From contig NC_030994.1 in NCBI RefSeq assembly GCF_000149955.1, positions 62,001 to 126,000 of the forward strand: 64,000 bases of DNA. The letters run 5' to 3'. The translations under genes were made by a program, and so were the position numbers. Each line of letters opens with the position of its first letter. The stretch's first letter is position 1. This DNA is from Fusarium oxysporum f. sp. lycopersici 4287. Its lineage: Eukaryota > Ascomycota > Sordariomycetes > Hypocreales > Nectriaceae. Below the pieces are notes generated by a model, which did no database searches, had not been told where the DNA came from, and was given only the letters and a program-made list of their open reading frames with translations. This document shows positions 1-12,368 of this stretch, piece after piece.

Positions 1-389
1 TAGCGAATGAGAGATTCGTGACGTTACAAGCCATGGTCATTCGCGTGAGTGTCATTGGTTCATGCTTCTAAGCTAGCCCAAGTGGCTTTTCCTCATCGAT
101 ACCCCGCCCCTTTGAGGATATGACGATATGCTCCGGAACATCGACAAACGGCATTTATGGTGAATTGTTATCACATTTGCTATGTTATAACTCATCTAGT
201 TCACCCTCCTGGTTGAATGAAACGATACCGAGCGGGCGTTGTGGCCTAGCTCAACACTTCGCTTGGCAATTACCACCCTATCTCGATGCTCATCCAATCC
301 GGCTTGAGGGCAGCGCAGCCATCGATAGCACTCGGCAAAATTGGCCCCAGGAACCATCGAAATACCTCATCTTTCTTTGGCACATCCTG

Positions 390-1232
390 ATGATGATACC
401 AAGGAGTAATAGTCCCCAGGCCCGAGAAGCCCCTCTCACTGGACCAAACGCCTTTGTCATTGCTTGTTTCTTGGCTATTGCGATGTACAATTTCATCGAA
501 CTCAATTACTGTATCTTGATCACCTTCCAGAGATGGGGTGGTCTGTATTTCTGGAGCTTTGTCGCCGCCACATGGGGTATATTGCCATACACTATCGGTT
601 TCACCCTCAAGAACTTTCGGCCGGAGACCAATCCGTACATATACGTCACACTGATAGTCGTGGGATGGTGGCCGATGGTAACGGGGCAGTCTTTGGTCCT
701 ATACTCGCGACTACACCTTGTCCTGCGGCATCCGAGGATTCTTCGGGCTGTTCTTATCGCAATCTATGTCGACGCGGTAATTTGTTACGTACCGACGACC
801 ATTCTGGTTTACGGCTCTAATTCATCTAACCCAGGCGCTTTCGTTAACCCATATTCAGTATGGGAAAAGGTCCAAGTGACAATCTTCTTCCTTCAAGAAT
901 TGGTCATATCGGGCCTTTATATTCTCGCAACAATAAAATTCCTGCGAGTCACCGCTATCACCGGACGCGATGGGCATAGGGACGTGATGCGACATCTGAT
1001 TGGCGTGAGCATTTTGATCGTTATCCTCGACATTACCATCCTTGCATTCGAGTATGCCAATCTCTACAGCCTCCAGACCAGCTACAAAGCTCTTGCATAT
1101 AGCATCAAACTCAAGCTGGAGTTCAGTATCCTGAACCGTTTGGTCGCTGTTATGCAAGGGCGGAGACATAGCTCTTCCACTGGAGCCGCGAGAGCCAGTT
1201 CTTCTACCGGAGTTCCGAGTTCAAGTACATGA
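390..1232 (+). CDS. DUF7703-like fungal integral membrane protein
   Basis: Predicted polytopic membrane protein of 280 residues, function unknown. About six or seven hydrophobic segments are visible, beginning with a helix near residue 20 and followed by a GGLYFWSF block, a long segment ending in TGQSLVLYSRLHLV, and three more helices. The Tyr/Trp-rich GLYFWS and TGQSLVLYSRLH signatures and the short Ser/Thr-rich tail are what I associate with DUF7703 proteins of filamentous fungi (from memory). The frame is open upstream to 120, but that stretch is not hydrophobic and does not look like the family. The Met at 390, just before the first helix, is therefore preferred. An upstream exon cannot be excluded. 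No intron is needed. Confidence 0.65.
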   Translation: MMIPRSNSPQAREAPLTGPNAFVIACFLAIAMYNFIELNYCILITFQRWGGLYFWSFVAATWGILPYTIGFTLKNFRPETNPYIYVTLIVVGWWPMVTGQSLVLYSRLHLVLRHPRILRAVLIAIYVDAVICYVPTTILVYGSNSSNPGAFVNPYSVWEKVQVTIFFLQELVISGLYILATIKFLRVTAITGRDGHRDVMRHLIGVSILIVILDITILAFEYANLYSLQTSYKALAYSIKLKLEFSILNRLVAVMQGRRHSSSTGAARASSSTGVPSSST

Positions 1233-2287
1233 TATGAATTTCTACTGTAATAACTGGTAACTTAGTACGGGGGTGATTCGAATCTTAGAAAAGACTAACA
1301 TGCTAACTTAAACTAGACACTAAATCTATAATAAACATCATAAGCATGAGACATAAGTATATATTAGGGTCTTGAAGTTTATTTTACTTCTATATAGATA
1401 AACTTTTATTCCTTCTTGGTCTACTTATTTAGTAAGTTGTTGATCTTGCCATTGTACTGCAGCTAATTAGATTTTAGTAGTTAATATGTGCATGATCTTG
1501 AGGTTGAAAGAAGCGGACGCATCGTCTGAGGTTGGCACTACATGTCAAGTTCGTGATGGAGTTGCTCGCAACGATGGCAGTACATGATCGGAACAGCTTG
1601 AGCTTAGCCTGTATCATGATCAAGATTTATTCCGCAATCGTTCAGCGGCGCAAGGTGAAACGGACTGATTCTAAGAGCTTGGATGACGGCTTTCGGCTCC
1701 ATCACAATGACAAGACGTGGATATTGATGGTATATAGCATCAGTAAATGCGATGTCGCGTGGTGTATACATTTGAAGAGACATGGTCGTTGGACGACATG
1801 AATGGCGGTCACATTGGGTTGAGGCAAGGTAGTTCAAGAAATGGTGTGCGTTCAAATGCAGATACATGTCAAGATGGGACTGAACGGGCTGTGAAAGCGA
1901 GAGCATTTGCTCGCAGGGATGGATTGATGCGCTACGCTAAATATGTAAGATGGCGAGGGCGTGGTCTGTTCAAGGTGTCAACATGACGAGGGCTAAGGAG
2001 AGGAGGCAGACGTACTGCCATGCCCGAGACCATTGTCCATTCACGAGTCAAGTCACTTGGGATGGTGTCCGTCGCAGCGAGGAAGGCAAAGGCCAATGCC
2101 ACTGCCACTGCACCAAAGATGGCCCAAGATACTGCGAGGGTTTGATCTTGTTGCCGTCTGGGCCCACCGTCATTGGCACGGTGGTCTGTTGGGAGAGTAT
2201 AGCCGCAACAAGGGCCAGTCAGGTTACCGAGACCGCTTGAACTCGACTGGTGTCATTGCTTCATATGTCTGATCCATCGCCGAATCA
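1233..2287. other. Gap between genes, mostly non-coding, with one exon-like fragment
   Basis: The first ~250 bases are AT-rich. Several short overlapping frames exist on both strands between 1530 and 1910 but none resembles a known protein or shows consistent coding bias. The only coding-looking stretch is on the minus strand at 1932-2261, listed separately. Confidence 0.5.
1932..2261 (-). pseudogene. Exon-like fragment with one hydrophobic helix
   Basis: A frame on the minus strand has no in-frame start. It opens just after a TGA and a possible acceptor (TGACACCAG) and ends at TAG 1932-1934. It contains a credible transmembrane helix (SWAIFGAVAVALAFAFLAA) followed by a polar loop. This could be the last exon of a lost membrane-protein gene, or chance. 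No function is assigned. Confidence 0.25.
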
Positions 2288-3367
2288 TCAATCATCCGGC
2301 GGCATGTCTCGAGATAGACTCGCCGTGATGTGATCAACAACTCTGAATTTGACTCTATTCACCAACTCATCCTCATCAATCCGCAGCTTTATGGCATTGA
2401 CCTCGCTAGTCAACTCGCCCATGTCCTGCCAGACTTCTGAAAACGTAACGTCCGTATGCTCCTCCAACTCTCTGACCCTCTCACTCGTCAATCCAGCCAA
2501 CGACCCGAACTCTTCTTCCAAGTCTTGACGCTTCCTCTCTGACTCGATCAATCGCTCGCGCAGATCATTGATCTCTTGCTTGAGGTCCTTGTTCTCGTCC
2601 CGAAGCGCATACAGCTCTTCGCTATGCCGCGTCTGTATCATCTCGAGCTTCGCCCAGATCAACGCGATGTCATCATCTCGTTCTTCACGATCGTCTTTCC
2701 GCGGTCGCTTTCGATCATAAATTGGAGCGGGAGGTGGTGGAGGCTCAGTTTCATCGTAGGCGGGCGGCGGCAATTGTGTGGAAGATGGGAGGGTGACGAC
2801 CTTACCCCCGGTGCCGCGAAACATGGTGGTGAGATCATCTTGGATGAAGAGGAACAGACCATCGCTAATGGCGTGACGGATCTGTTGGAGCTGCGCCTTG
2901 GACGTCGCTGAGTTTGCGATGTAGACGGAGAACACAGTGACGTTTGCAAGTTCACGAAGGGCATCGAGAACAGCACCCGATTGTGTCCGTTGGGGAGATA
3001 ACGGTTCATCAGCCTCGACGGAGACGAGGAGTTTGGGGCGTTGGTTCAGTCGAAAGTCGAGGAGGAGGGTACTCGAGTGGAACTTGTCGCGCACTTCATC
3101 GGGAACTGATGGGGCCTCGATGAAGTCGAAGGAGGATATCGACGATGGAAGGACTCTAACAATCAAGAACGTGCCCGTCTTGATGCCCTTGAGCCTGATG
3201 GGGATGTTGAGGTCGAACAACGTTTCTTGACTGTCGAAGCGAGTCGTGATGGTGATGTCTCTGATCTGAGGATCTGGTCCGACCAAAAAACGCGTCTCAT
3301 TGATCCATCGCCACGTAACAACAGCAGGCGCAATGTTATTCACATCGAGACTCGATAACGTCGCCAT
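2288..3367 (-). CDS. Hypothetical protein with central Pro-rich linker and C-terminal coiled coil
   Basis: A 359-residue protein of unknown function in a single exon; the start is the ATG at 3367-3365. Residues 1 to about 190 look like a compact alpha/beta region. A Pro-rich, disordered segment (LPPPAYDETEPPPPPAP) follows, with a Lys/Arg-rich patch just after it (YDRKRPRKDD) that could act as a nuclear-targeting signal. Residues ~240-310 are strongly charged with heptad spacing (RDENKDLKQEINDLRERL and onward), so a coiled coil and self-association are likely. I do not recognise the N-terminal domain. Confidence 0.6.
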   Translation of the reverse strand: MATLSSLDVNNIAPAVVTWRWINETRFLVGPDPQIRDITITTRFDSQETLFDLNIPIRLKGIKTGTFLIVRVLPSSISSFDFIEAPSVPDEVRDKFHSSTLLLDFRLNQRPKLLVSVEADEPLSPQRTQSGAVLDALRELANVTVFSVYIANSATSKAQLQQIRHAISDGLFLFIQDDLTTMFRGTGGKVVTLPSSTQLPPPAYDETEPPPPPAPIYDRKRPRKDDREERDDDIALIWAKLEMIQTRHSEELYALRDENKDLKQEINDLRERLIESERKRQDLEEEFGSLAGLTSERVRELEEHTDVTFSEVWQDMGELTSEVNAIKLRIDEDELVNRVKFRVVDHITASLSRDMPPDD

Positions 3368-4717
3368 GTCCAATTCTAGCAGTTAGCGACAATCCGGAAC
3401 AGCACTCACCTACACACCCAACACGCCAACCCCCAGAATCAGCGTTATCTGACAAGAAACTCGCTCCGTCTCCAGAACTGAGCTGCAAGCCGGAGCAAGT
3501 TCCCTTTACAGTCCACTCCGAAGAGGAAAAGACCAACAGATTATGTTGTACCAGAGCAAAGACCAGCTTCTCGCAAGCCGGGCAACTGTCGAGCTCCAGA
3601 ACTTGAGCTGCAAGACATCAACAGTCCCCTCCGCAGGCCCCGATCGTTCCAGCAAAGGAGGCGCGCTCGTTTGATGGGTACAATACGGAATTTTATACGG
3701 TCTGCAGCGCGATTTCACCGACTTTTCTCTTGAACGCGTTTCAGAGGCGGGCGGTGTCGGATTCGGCCGGTTCGTTGGGGAACATTAAAATATTATTGAA
3801 GAGCTTCTCATGAAGGAGAAGATAATGGCGTTGAGGAGCCCCGATGGTCGAGGGTCAAGTTGTGATGATGGGACATTGTGAAAGGACTCGGTGAGTGCGT
3901 GAATGCGAAGCGGTTAGGTAGAATGATCAGACGAAGGGAATTAATGAGGGGGCAGGAGAATAGTTGATCCGCCAGACTTATGGGGAAGTGTGGTTTTCAG
4001 CCAATCGCCCTACGCCATTAGAAAGTATCATATGACAAGAATGGAATCTAGCCAATCAGGCTGTTTGATCCCCTTGCCTATAGAGTGATAAAAACAAGCT
4101 TCAATTGGTGAAGCTCTCAACGGCGCCTTTAATACTACTGCATTTATGTTCCTATTGCTTTATTCCCCGAGTAAATACTATGGACTATTTCTGAAACTTC
4201 GCGATAATTAAAGGGCCAAGTAGATAAGCCTTTAAATATATTCCCGCGCTCCAAGCTCTGGCTCTCAATCTTGTTCCTTGATATAATTGCAAAAGAGCCT
4301 TGCGTGCCAAGGATTAACCGACCCTGAAGCGAATTAGCGATGGCAGTTGACACATACTGCGCACTAGTAGTGCCAATTGCAACGGTTTCTGGCACCAAAT
4401 AAGCCGTGATGCAATATGAACTGCTCACGCCAAGCAACCATTAGCCTGCCGTACTGCTCAAGCTTAAGGCTGATATTAATTAAATCCTCTAATCCGAAAC
4501 GGAGAGTGCGTTACTGGAACCAGTCTATAGGGCTGGTAAAGAGAACTATGCAGTATATAATACACTCGCTATTGCAAGATTGGACCGGGACTGCTGGCTT
4601 GAAAGAAGGCCGCCAGTGTGTTAACTGCTTTAGAGCCTGTTTTCTCTCCAGCGTGTGACAAACATCCCACCAGGTCGCAAACCATGCCCGTGGAGGCTAA
4701 AATGTTTATGGCTTCTC
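3368..4717. other. Intergenic region
   Basis: The upstream part (about 3368-4080) probably holds the promoter of the 2288-3367 gene. Small open frames such as 4144-4437 on the minus strand have no recognisable domain. Nothing else can be supported. Confidence 0.4.
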
Positions 4718-7700
4718 TTATCCAAGAATGACTGGTAAAGCCTGAGCGAACCTGTCTCTTAGCATAGCATTTATGTCTGGAGGCATTGTTGCTTTGCTTG
4801 CAGAAGATGGCTTGGGTGATGCGAATTGCCAACCGCCTCCTGTGTACCTGGCCTTAAACAATGACCAACAATCCAAGACATTTTGTTGTGCTACCCCGAC
4901 TTGGGAATCTCTGAAGATCTGCTTGACTCTTTGCCTTGTCATTTCGTCATTCTGTGAGCTCTGAGAATCTAGAGAGACTGTCATCTGTGCCGTTTCAAGT
5001 GATTTGATTTCAGGGACAGGATGGAAAATGCTCTCAGATGAGAATTTGATCACCGAGTACGCGGCAAGGCCCTCATTCGATGCCGCGCTTTTCTCTGGCT
5101 CGATCATAATACCCATTGCGAAAGTCTTGTTGGTAGAGTTACCGAGTGAACTGGGATTGATATCACCCTCGTCTGTCGGAATCAGTAAGAATCAAACGGG
5201 ATTTCAATCACAATCAAGAGACCAAGGAAGAAGAAACTTACACTTTTTCCACATCATTGAGGGAATTTTCTTGATTATTGGTGTGCATGAAAACGCAGGG
5301 TAGTTATTAGTATCAGTCTCTGTAACTGTGACTTTCAAAGTCGATGTTGTGACGGGGCTTGCAATTTGCATTGGGCTGATAAAGATGCTGTCGAAATTCT
5401 GTATTGCAGCAGGCTTGTTATTACAGGCCGCGTCCAAGATCGGGAACCTCGATTGAATGTTGAGCTGCAGCTGTGATGCTCGCACGACATGTTCCTCGAG
5501 GACTGGATCCTTCTTGACTAGGTTTTGATTATTGGCAATTTCGCCTCTCTGGATGCTGAACAAATGGTCTTCTACTCTCGCTGCCTCCTCATCGTTCTCG
5601 GCTTGCTTGATCATGACCAAGAATTGTGAAGTGGTAAGTCTGGGCACGCCAGGAGAATCTGGGCCGAAGCGTACGGATATCTCAAGGAACCAGAAGTGCA
5701 AGTGGGCAACGCCAGCTATAGGTGGCCCATGTAGCTCCAGCATAGCACTGATCTCGACTTGTATCTCCACGCTGAACCAGCGCCAGCCGATGACTGTGGA
5801 GGCATACACGCTAACACCAATCTCGCTCTGGAAGTGAAACGGGCGAAAGTACATGAGGAAGTTCGTGTAGGCGCTGAAAGTCGCCTTGGTTCGACCAGTG
5901 GAGAAGACTGCATCTAGCCGACCCCCTCCCATGCAAGCGGCGGGAGTGATGGCAAAGTAAGCCTCACCTGTGATGCTTAATTCGTTGTCATAGACCCATG
6001 AAATTCCGAGTCTAGGGGGCGTTGGTGGGTAGTGGGCAGGAATCTGGAAGCTTGGATGGTAGCCACCGATAGACAATACCCAGTCCCCTTCATGTCCAGA
6101 GCCCTCAAAGAAGTATGCTATACAGAATCCACCGGTGACACTGCATGAAGGGCTGAGAATGTAGGACCGAGGCGTCAACTGCCCAGTCACTGTGAGAAGA
6201 CCGTGGCCGGGATCAACAACGGCGATAAGATGCAGCTCGATGACAACAAAAGCCTTCTCGCGGTCTACTCCTTTCGGGATTATAGCAGTGGCCTCGGCAA
6301 TGAGACCAAACTTTGGGTCTGAAGAAGGGTCCAAGGCAAGAACGGCGAGTACGTCTAACACTTGCAAGGCCTTGATTGAGATTCCTGCAAGCAACAACAT
6401 TAGTAATCTGCAGGCGCTATTTACCAAGAAATATACGCTGCACTGAGCACACATCAGAGAGGGGCGTACATACCAGCCGCGAGCCACAGCGAATCCTTTT
6501 CGGGAGTGATGCACTGCATCCCAGGACCTGAGGTTAGCTCTATCAGTTGAAGCATAATGTCGCCTTTTGGCTCTGCGAGTCCTTTGTTCATGGCAACGAG
6601 AGGAAAGTTGGTGACATGGTCAACGTCGGGTAACGTAAGATGCGAATTGTACCCAAAGCCACCTGCAACGCCTTTGATCTCAGCGCAGCCAAACTCTACC
6701 AGAGGCCCCTGTATGACCCCAAAAGCAAACAACGACTTGTACGTCTGAAGCTCCTCGTACGCACCCATGGCAATCGCAGACCAGGAACCGACCGTGATGG
6801 CGATTCCACCACGGTACTCGGCACCCTCTTGTTTGGCCGCCCTCGAAAATAAACCAGCCAGCCGGACCGGTGCGCGATCGAAGACGACGGCCATTCCATC
6901 CAGGCTGAAGTCAGGCTTTGCATTCATCAACTGCGATGGGTTCTTGACAGTCGCAAAGTCTAAGCCAACCGCGAAGCCCAGAAGGGCAAGCCCAACGGGT
7001 CCAAGGGTAACCGAGCCGTCGATTGTAATCACAATCCTGCTGGCACATGTGGCTTTGACACTGATACTGCGCACTGACAGCGGGCCGGAGGTCTTGGTCA
7101 GCGGCGCCACGACGGTGTCGCCTTGCACAGCGGCTGGCTCTCCAGAGTCGCCTGTCGCCGGAGGTAGATGGATCAGCTTGCCATCTCGATCATCTTGGGG
7201 TGATTGTTTGGACTTGCGGAAGGCATAGTCCAATACCAGAGTTGGGGTGCTGGATTCGTGCAGAAGTACTTGAAAATGGCAGCCGGATTGGAGGAGAACC
7301 GGAGGCTTTGAAAGCTTCTCTGCGTCTGGCTAAGCCTTGACGTTTTTCTGGTAGAGTAATGGTGAGTGACCTGCAAAGGCCTTTTGGTTGAGAATGTCGA
7401 GTTCAGGTTGAGTCAAGTCTGCGCTCACCCAAAGTACATCCAGCTCATCAAATGGCGGCTTGAAGTTTCCAACCACCATGACATCTGCAATTTCTGGAAA
7501 GCCGGTGATACCGAAGCGCAGTATACGGGTTGGTGGTTTCATAGTAGCCGTTGCCTCGAAGGTGTCGTATCGCTGGATTTGGGCAAAGGTGAACGAGAAG
7601 TCTCCCACATCCAGTTCCAGAGAGAAGACAGAGTATTTCAGGGTTTGGCCAGAGGCAGACATTTGTGTGACTGAGTAGCACTTTATACCACCTTTCACCT

Positions 7701-10617
7701 CATCGAGGGACAAGGCGAGGTTGGTGATGAACTCAGGAACACTGTCTAGGTCATCCAGAAGGCCACTCAAGAGAAACTTCATTGTCACTTCCCTCCCCTG
7801 AAGCTCGGCATCAGGTCTAACATCGGCCTCGAAAGACCACTCCTCTCCCTTCTTCTGCTTGTAGTCCATCTGGAGTAGGATGGGGCCAAGTTTGATACTC
7901 CCTGATATCAAAAGCTCTGAGGGTTGCTGAGAAGTATAGACGTATTCTACTTCAACCCTGGGGATAGCGAGCTGGGACATGAAATCCGTCAGGCTGTAGT
8001 TCGAACCGTCTTCTCGGAAGAAACTAAACAGAGCAGCAAACTTTATATCCCTGGCTGAAGCTGTGATGCGCCACTGGCGTCCAATATCAGTTCTGTCGTA
8101 TGACACCACAACACGCATTACAATGGTGTCATATGCGCCCTTGTCGTCTGGTGGCGTTTCGACCTTGGCCGATCCACGGAACTGGATAAATGTCTCTTTT
8201 GTTGGTTGGTACTGCAAATGAAGATCCAAACTATCCAACTAGATTGCTGGTATGTCGGTACTGAGATCAGGTATATCGCATACAAGTGAGCCCTTCAATG
8301 TGAAGATGGGTGATCCGTCTGTGATTGCTACACCAGCATAACCCCTTTTTATGACGCTGGGTATGCCCTTTGGAAATGTGATTGGTTTCTCACTGTCAAT
8401 CAAGCGTGATATGGATATCCCATCGACAGCATCCTCCAAGTCAAACTTGAGGTCGATAAAGTCTTCCTTGAACGGGTCGATGTTGAATGGTATGGCTGCC
8501 TGCTGCTGCCTCCAAAGTTGGCCAGCGATATTCAACAGACCCTGAGCCTAGTTAATGCTGAAAAGGATGGGTACATGCTTGCCTGGAGGAGCGCCCTTGT
8601 CAAACGTAGACTGCATGTCGATCGAAAAGTGAGTCAGCTTGTAGTCAAATCCAACTGCCATTTGAATACGACGAGGCTTGTAGTTCGAACAAAAAGACTT
8701 GAGTGCGCTGTCAAATTGCTTAGTGATGGAAGCCACTGGGTCAGTGTGATTTTCATCAACAGGGGTAGGGTTGTATGACGAGATTTGGTCCGAGTTAAGA
8801 TGAGAAAGCCGACTGTCCAACCACCTAAAACAGGATTCCAAGAGTTGGGGGGTATCTCCAAGCTTCAGAGTGAACTCAATTCCTTGATCGGAAAAGACCA
8901 TGGCAAGCCCAACCGCATTGTAGTCTCTGAGTGTTACATGGAGCGATATTCTGGACTGCACCATTACCATGCTTCCGGTCAGCATATTGGCGGGTTCAAA
9001 TATCGCGAAACCGATCACCTCGATACTCTGAATATGAAGGTCCGTTAACCGCTTGACTAGATCGGCGATCTTCCCTGCGGAACTCACATCGCTGACACTG
9101 GTTTTGACACGCACAACCGTGTACAAGTCTGCTTCTGGTTGGAACCACAGTCCAGAACGAGAACCTGGCTTTGGGGCTGCCAATGGAATATCGCTGAGCA
9201 AGTCCTTGACCCAGGGTTCTGCTGGGTATTGCACCATGGTCAGCAAATCCCCCAAGGTGAAGTTCTGTAAAGTCTCAAGTCCCAGAATTAATCCATTGGT
9301 TCGTGCATCGTAACCCAATGGCGTTTGATCCTCGGTGACAACTATGCTAGTGCTGTCGAATTGCCTTTCTCGCACCGCTTTGTCGGTGGTGAAGGAGAAG
9401 CTTGCCACGCCTGAATCGATGCTCGTTTGCTTTGCCTCCTGGGGCCCGGTGATCGTTATCTTGGTGACTCCCTCTGGACCAACGGAATTGGGGGGCTTGT
9501 CGATCATGATGGACGAAGCCCCTAAACAATCTCGGAACCATGCCTCAGCCAATGTCTCGGATTCCTCTTCGCCTTCAGTTGCATGTTCAGATGAGAAAGA
9601 CCGTCCCAAATCAGCGAAAAAGACCCCGAGTAGCAGAGTCTCTCTCTCAGAATTCGCCGTTGCGTTGGGAGCCACGACTTGTACAGCAGGCTCGACACGA
9701 TCTCCCGTGAGGGGAGGTATCATGAGATCATCTTCCCAATGGTGTTGGTAATTGAATGTTTCAACATCTCCTTTCTCCTCATCACCTTTGCGAACTTTCT
9801 TCTTTAATTTGCTTTCCTTCGTTTCCTTCTTCAGCTTCGTTTTCGTCTTGTCCTCCTCATCTGTTTCCTCTCCGCCGTCGCTGTCTCCGCCCAGATTGAT
9901 TCCTTTTCCTATTACCTTTAGCATCGGCACAGTAAGATCGGTTGAATCATCCTTCTTGATCTTTCTTGACACATCCTTATATTTGATATCCCCATGTTTC
10001 TTGCTACCTTTCGATCGCTTAGCATGAACAGAAGTCATGTCTGGGTATCCAATAACCTCTTGGTGAGTAATACCCTCAGACGAAGCGATAACCTTGATAA
10101 ACTTTGTCTGATGTCTCGCTGAATCAGTGCCTTTGTGTGGCGTAGGTTTGCTGAAATTCCAGAGCAATGGCCACATGAAGTCCAGCGTGGCTTGCTCTGC
10201 ACGAATAAATTCCTTCTCGCTCTGCTGCGCAATGGTTGGACCCCCAATTTCCTCCTCGAAGGTCTGCGGATCTTTGAACATTTCATCGTCAAGCACAAGT
10301 TTCCGATCCGGAAATTCTCTCTTGAGTTTGTTCCTTATCAATTGATCCCCAAGCCATATCGTCGGTGTGTTATACGCCCAGTTTTTCACATGAGCGATTG
10401 GGGTTTTCAGTGTTTTCTGAACAATTCGCTCCTCTGTGGCGCCCTCGAGAGCCACATGAAGACTATTAGAATCACACGAAATAACTTTGCGGTTGTTAAA
10501 ATCTGTTATAGGGATAGTTTTAGCTGAACCGATATACTTTGAACAGGAGGGAGACTGCATAGCCAGAAATTTGGGCGGATCTTTGCCTTCTTTTGTCATG
10601 TAATCGATAATAACCAT
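4718..10617 (-). pseudogene. Large DUF6603-like protein gene with three in-frame TAG codons
   Basis: Start ATG 10617. Three exons are inferred: 10617-6474, 6384-5242 and 5172-4718. The introns are 6473-6385 (GTATGT..GCAG) and 5241-5173 (GTAAGT..ACAG). The summed exons are 5742 nt, exactly 1914 codons in one phase. The first exon contains three TAG codons, at 8550-8548, 8241-8239 and 7332-7330, all in the same frame and each flanked by sense-like protein. The first ~350 residues are charged, with Lys/Glu-rich linkers. The rest is beta-rich. A C-terminal block with GGFGYN, LTLPDVDHVTNFPLV and Gly-rich strands is what I associate with DUF6603 proteins, function unknown. All three stops are one C-to-T change from CAG (Gln), which suggests RIP-like inactivation. 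The alternative is very short introns (for example a 45-nt GTATGC..CTAG candidate over the second stop). No signal peptide is seen. Confidence 0.6.
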
Positions 10618-10901
10618 GGTAAAGTGCGTCAGCGAGAAACCTATGTTCTGTTGTTAGGGAATCGCAAGGAAAGGCATCTTGGGCAAAGATTGTGACTATC
10701 GTCCCAGATGGGCACAGTACAATCTAAGTGGATGGAAGCTTATTGGGCCAAACATACTGGGGTGCCCGTAATCCTCTCCTGCAGAGATAACTAGGCCTCG
10801 TAGGCCGTGTTTGAAGAGATCCTCGTGTGTCGAGTTGTGTTACCCGTGATGGCCCGCTTTAACCACCTCAATCACCACGACCGGCCCCAGCCACTGCAGC
10901 G

Positions 10902-11591
10902 ATGTTGCAGACGACTGATGGGGCTCCAGCCTCACAGGATATCTTTCATCGATTACCACCACGGCGAATCTTAGTACATCACGGGTTTAACATGGAATGC
11001 TATAGTCTCACGAGCCGCAGAGGCAAGGACGCCAGGCCGTTGACAGTCAGCGGAGGGCGCCCAACAGCTTTGATTTTTGAAATCAAGGAAGTCAGTACTT
11101 TCCTAGTTTGGATCCCAACACAACTGGAAATCATAATTCCAGTATCCTTCGCCTCTGGCTACGTCCCTACCGGTGTTAATGGGAGCTTGCCGACCCTCTT
11201 GAGCATCCACGGTACGCCAATGAATCCTTGTCTACCTACCGTGGAGCCACTAAATCGAGGGGCGTTTTGGTTATACGATACGCGTCTCGCACTAGGCACA
11301 TTATTCAACACAGATGTAAATACTTGGGCCAATAGATACTACGACGTTAGTCGCTCTGAAGAGGCTCATCTCCAGGTTATGTTGGTAGTAAGGTTAAAGA
11401 CTAGGTTGGATCCCACACTATTCGAGCTGGTACCCGGACGGGAAATAGACGGAACATTCCTGTTGAACGGAGCAATCATGTCGGCCCTAGCGGAGGGTGA
11501 AAAGGGGAAGAGGGTTGACTTCAATCTGTTGGGTTGGGATCAAAATATAAAAAATAGGAGCCAAGTTAAGACTCTATTAGTTATTAGTTAG
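10902..11591 (+). CDS. Hypothetical protein, 3' end in AT-rich DNA
   Basis: A 229-residue open frame from ATG 10902 with no domain I recognise. Composition over residues 1-210 is normal for a fungal protein. The last ~20 codons run into an AT-rich block, so the natural C-terminus may have been lost or altered. It lies 284 bp from, and divergent to, the interrupted large gene. It could be a genuine orphan gene, a decayed one, or a chance frame. Confidence 0.35.
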   Translation: MLQTTDGAPASQDIFHRLPPRRILVHHGFNMECYSLTSRRGKDARPLTVSGGRPTALIFEIKEVSTFLVWIPTQLEIIIPVSFASGYVPTGVNGSLPTLLSIHGTPMNPCLPTVEPLNRGAFWLYDTRLALGTLFNTDVNTWANRYYDVSRSEEAHLQVMLVVRLKTRLDPTLFELVPGREIDGTFLLNGAIMSALAEGEKGKRVDFNLLGWDQNIKNRSQVKTLLVIS

Positions 11592-12317
11592 AAATTTTAT
11601 TAAAAGTATTTTGATTTTATATTTTATATCCCTAAGTTAGTAGTAACTAAGAAATAGGATTAAGTATTTAAACAATATAAAAATAATAACTAAGGGAGGA
11701 GGTATAACCATAAGTATATGCTTTAGGCTGTCAACATAGGTACTAAAAACACGGTAGGATCGAGAAGGTTACTTAATATAAACAAACTCAATACAAACAG
11801 AAATTGGCCACAAACTGGCCCATAGAGAAAGCATTGAGTTAGTACAGCTTATGGATGTGACGGGCTAGGCGAAGAATTTATAAGTATTTCTTTTATATTC
11901 CTACTTATTTAAAATTTATTATAGCTATTATAGCACTTAAAATACTAATTACTAATAAATATTTATTTTAATTATTATAAAGCTTTTATCTTACTAGTAT
12001 TATAAAACTTCTTATATAAATTTGATTATTAGCAAGCTAATAATGTAAATAATAATTATTAAGGATATATAACTAGACTAAAAAGTAAAATAGGGCCTGT
12101 TTCTGTCTTTAATACTTAAGTAGGCCCTATATGCCTGAACAGCACTGCCTATGTATAACTATATAAAATTGCATTTAAGCATAAACCTATAAGGCGCTAT
12201 ATGCTTTAACTCTATAGTATAGAGTACCCCGCACAGCAGTTAACTGCAGGCAATAATTAATTAATACACTACTGCTTATTATTCCTTTCCTTACCGTTAA
12301 TCCTTTTAGCACGCTCA
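11592..12317. other. AT-rich, RIP-like block
   Basis: The sequence is dominated by A/T with TA steps (for example around 11880-12080) and has no credible coding frame. Composition changes sharply at both sides. This is consistent with a RIP-mutated repeat, but no repeat family is recognisable. Confidence 0.5.
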
Positions 12318-12368
12318 GTGCGACAACATTCACCCTATTCACCATTCATCATCATCCATCGCATCATC

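Noticed and set aside
4144..4437. A 97-codon minus-strand frame in the gap beside the large interrupted gene
   Set aside because: No recognisable motif, no promoter or splice support; cannot be distinguished from chance.
8239..8285. A 45-nt GTATGC..CTAG intron removing the second in-frame TAG of the large gene
   Set aside because: Splice-like ends and frame-neutral length, but it removes sense-like sequence, and similar canonical introns are not seen for the other two stops; kept only as an alternative.
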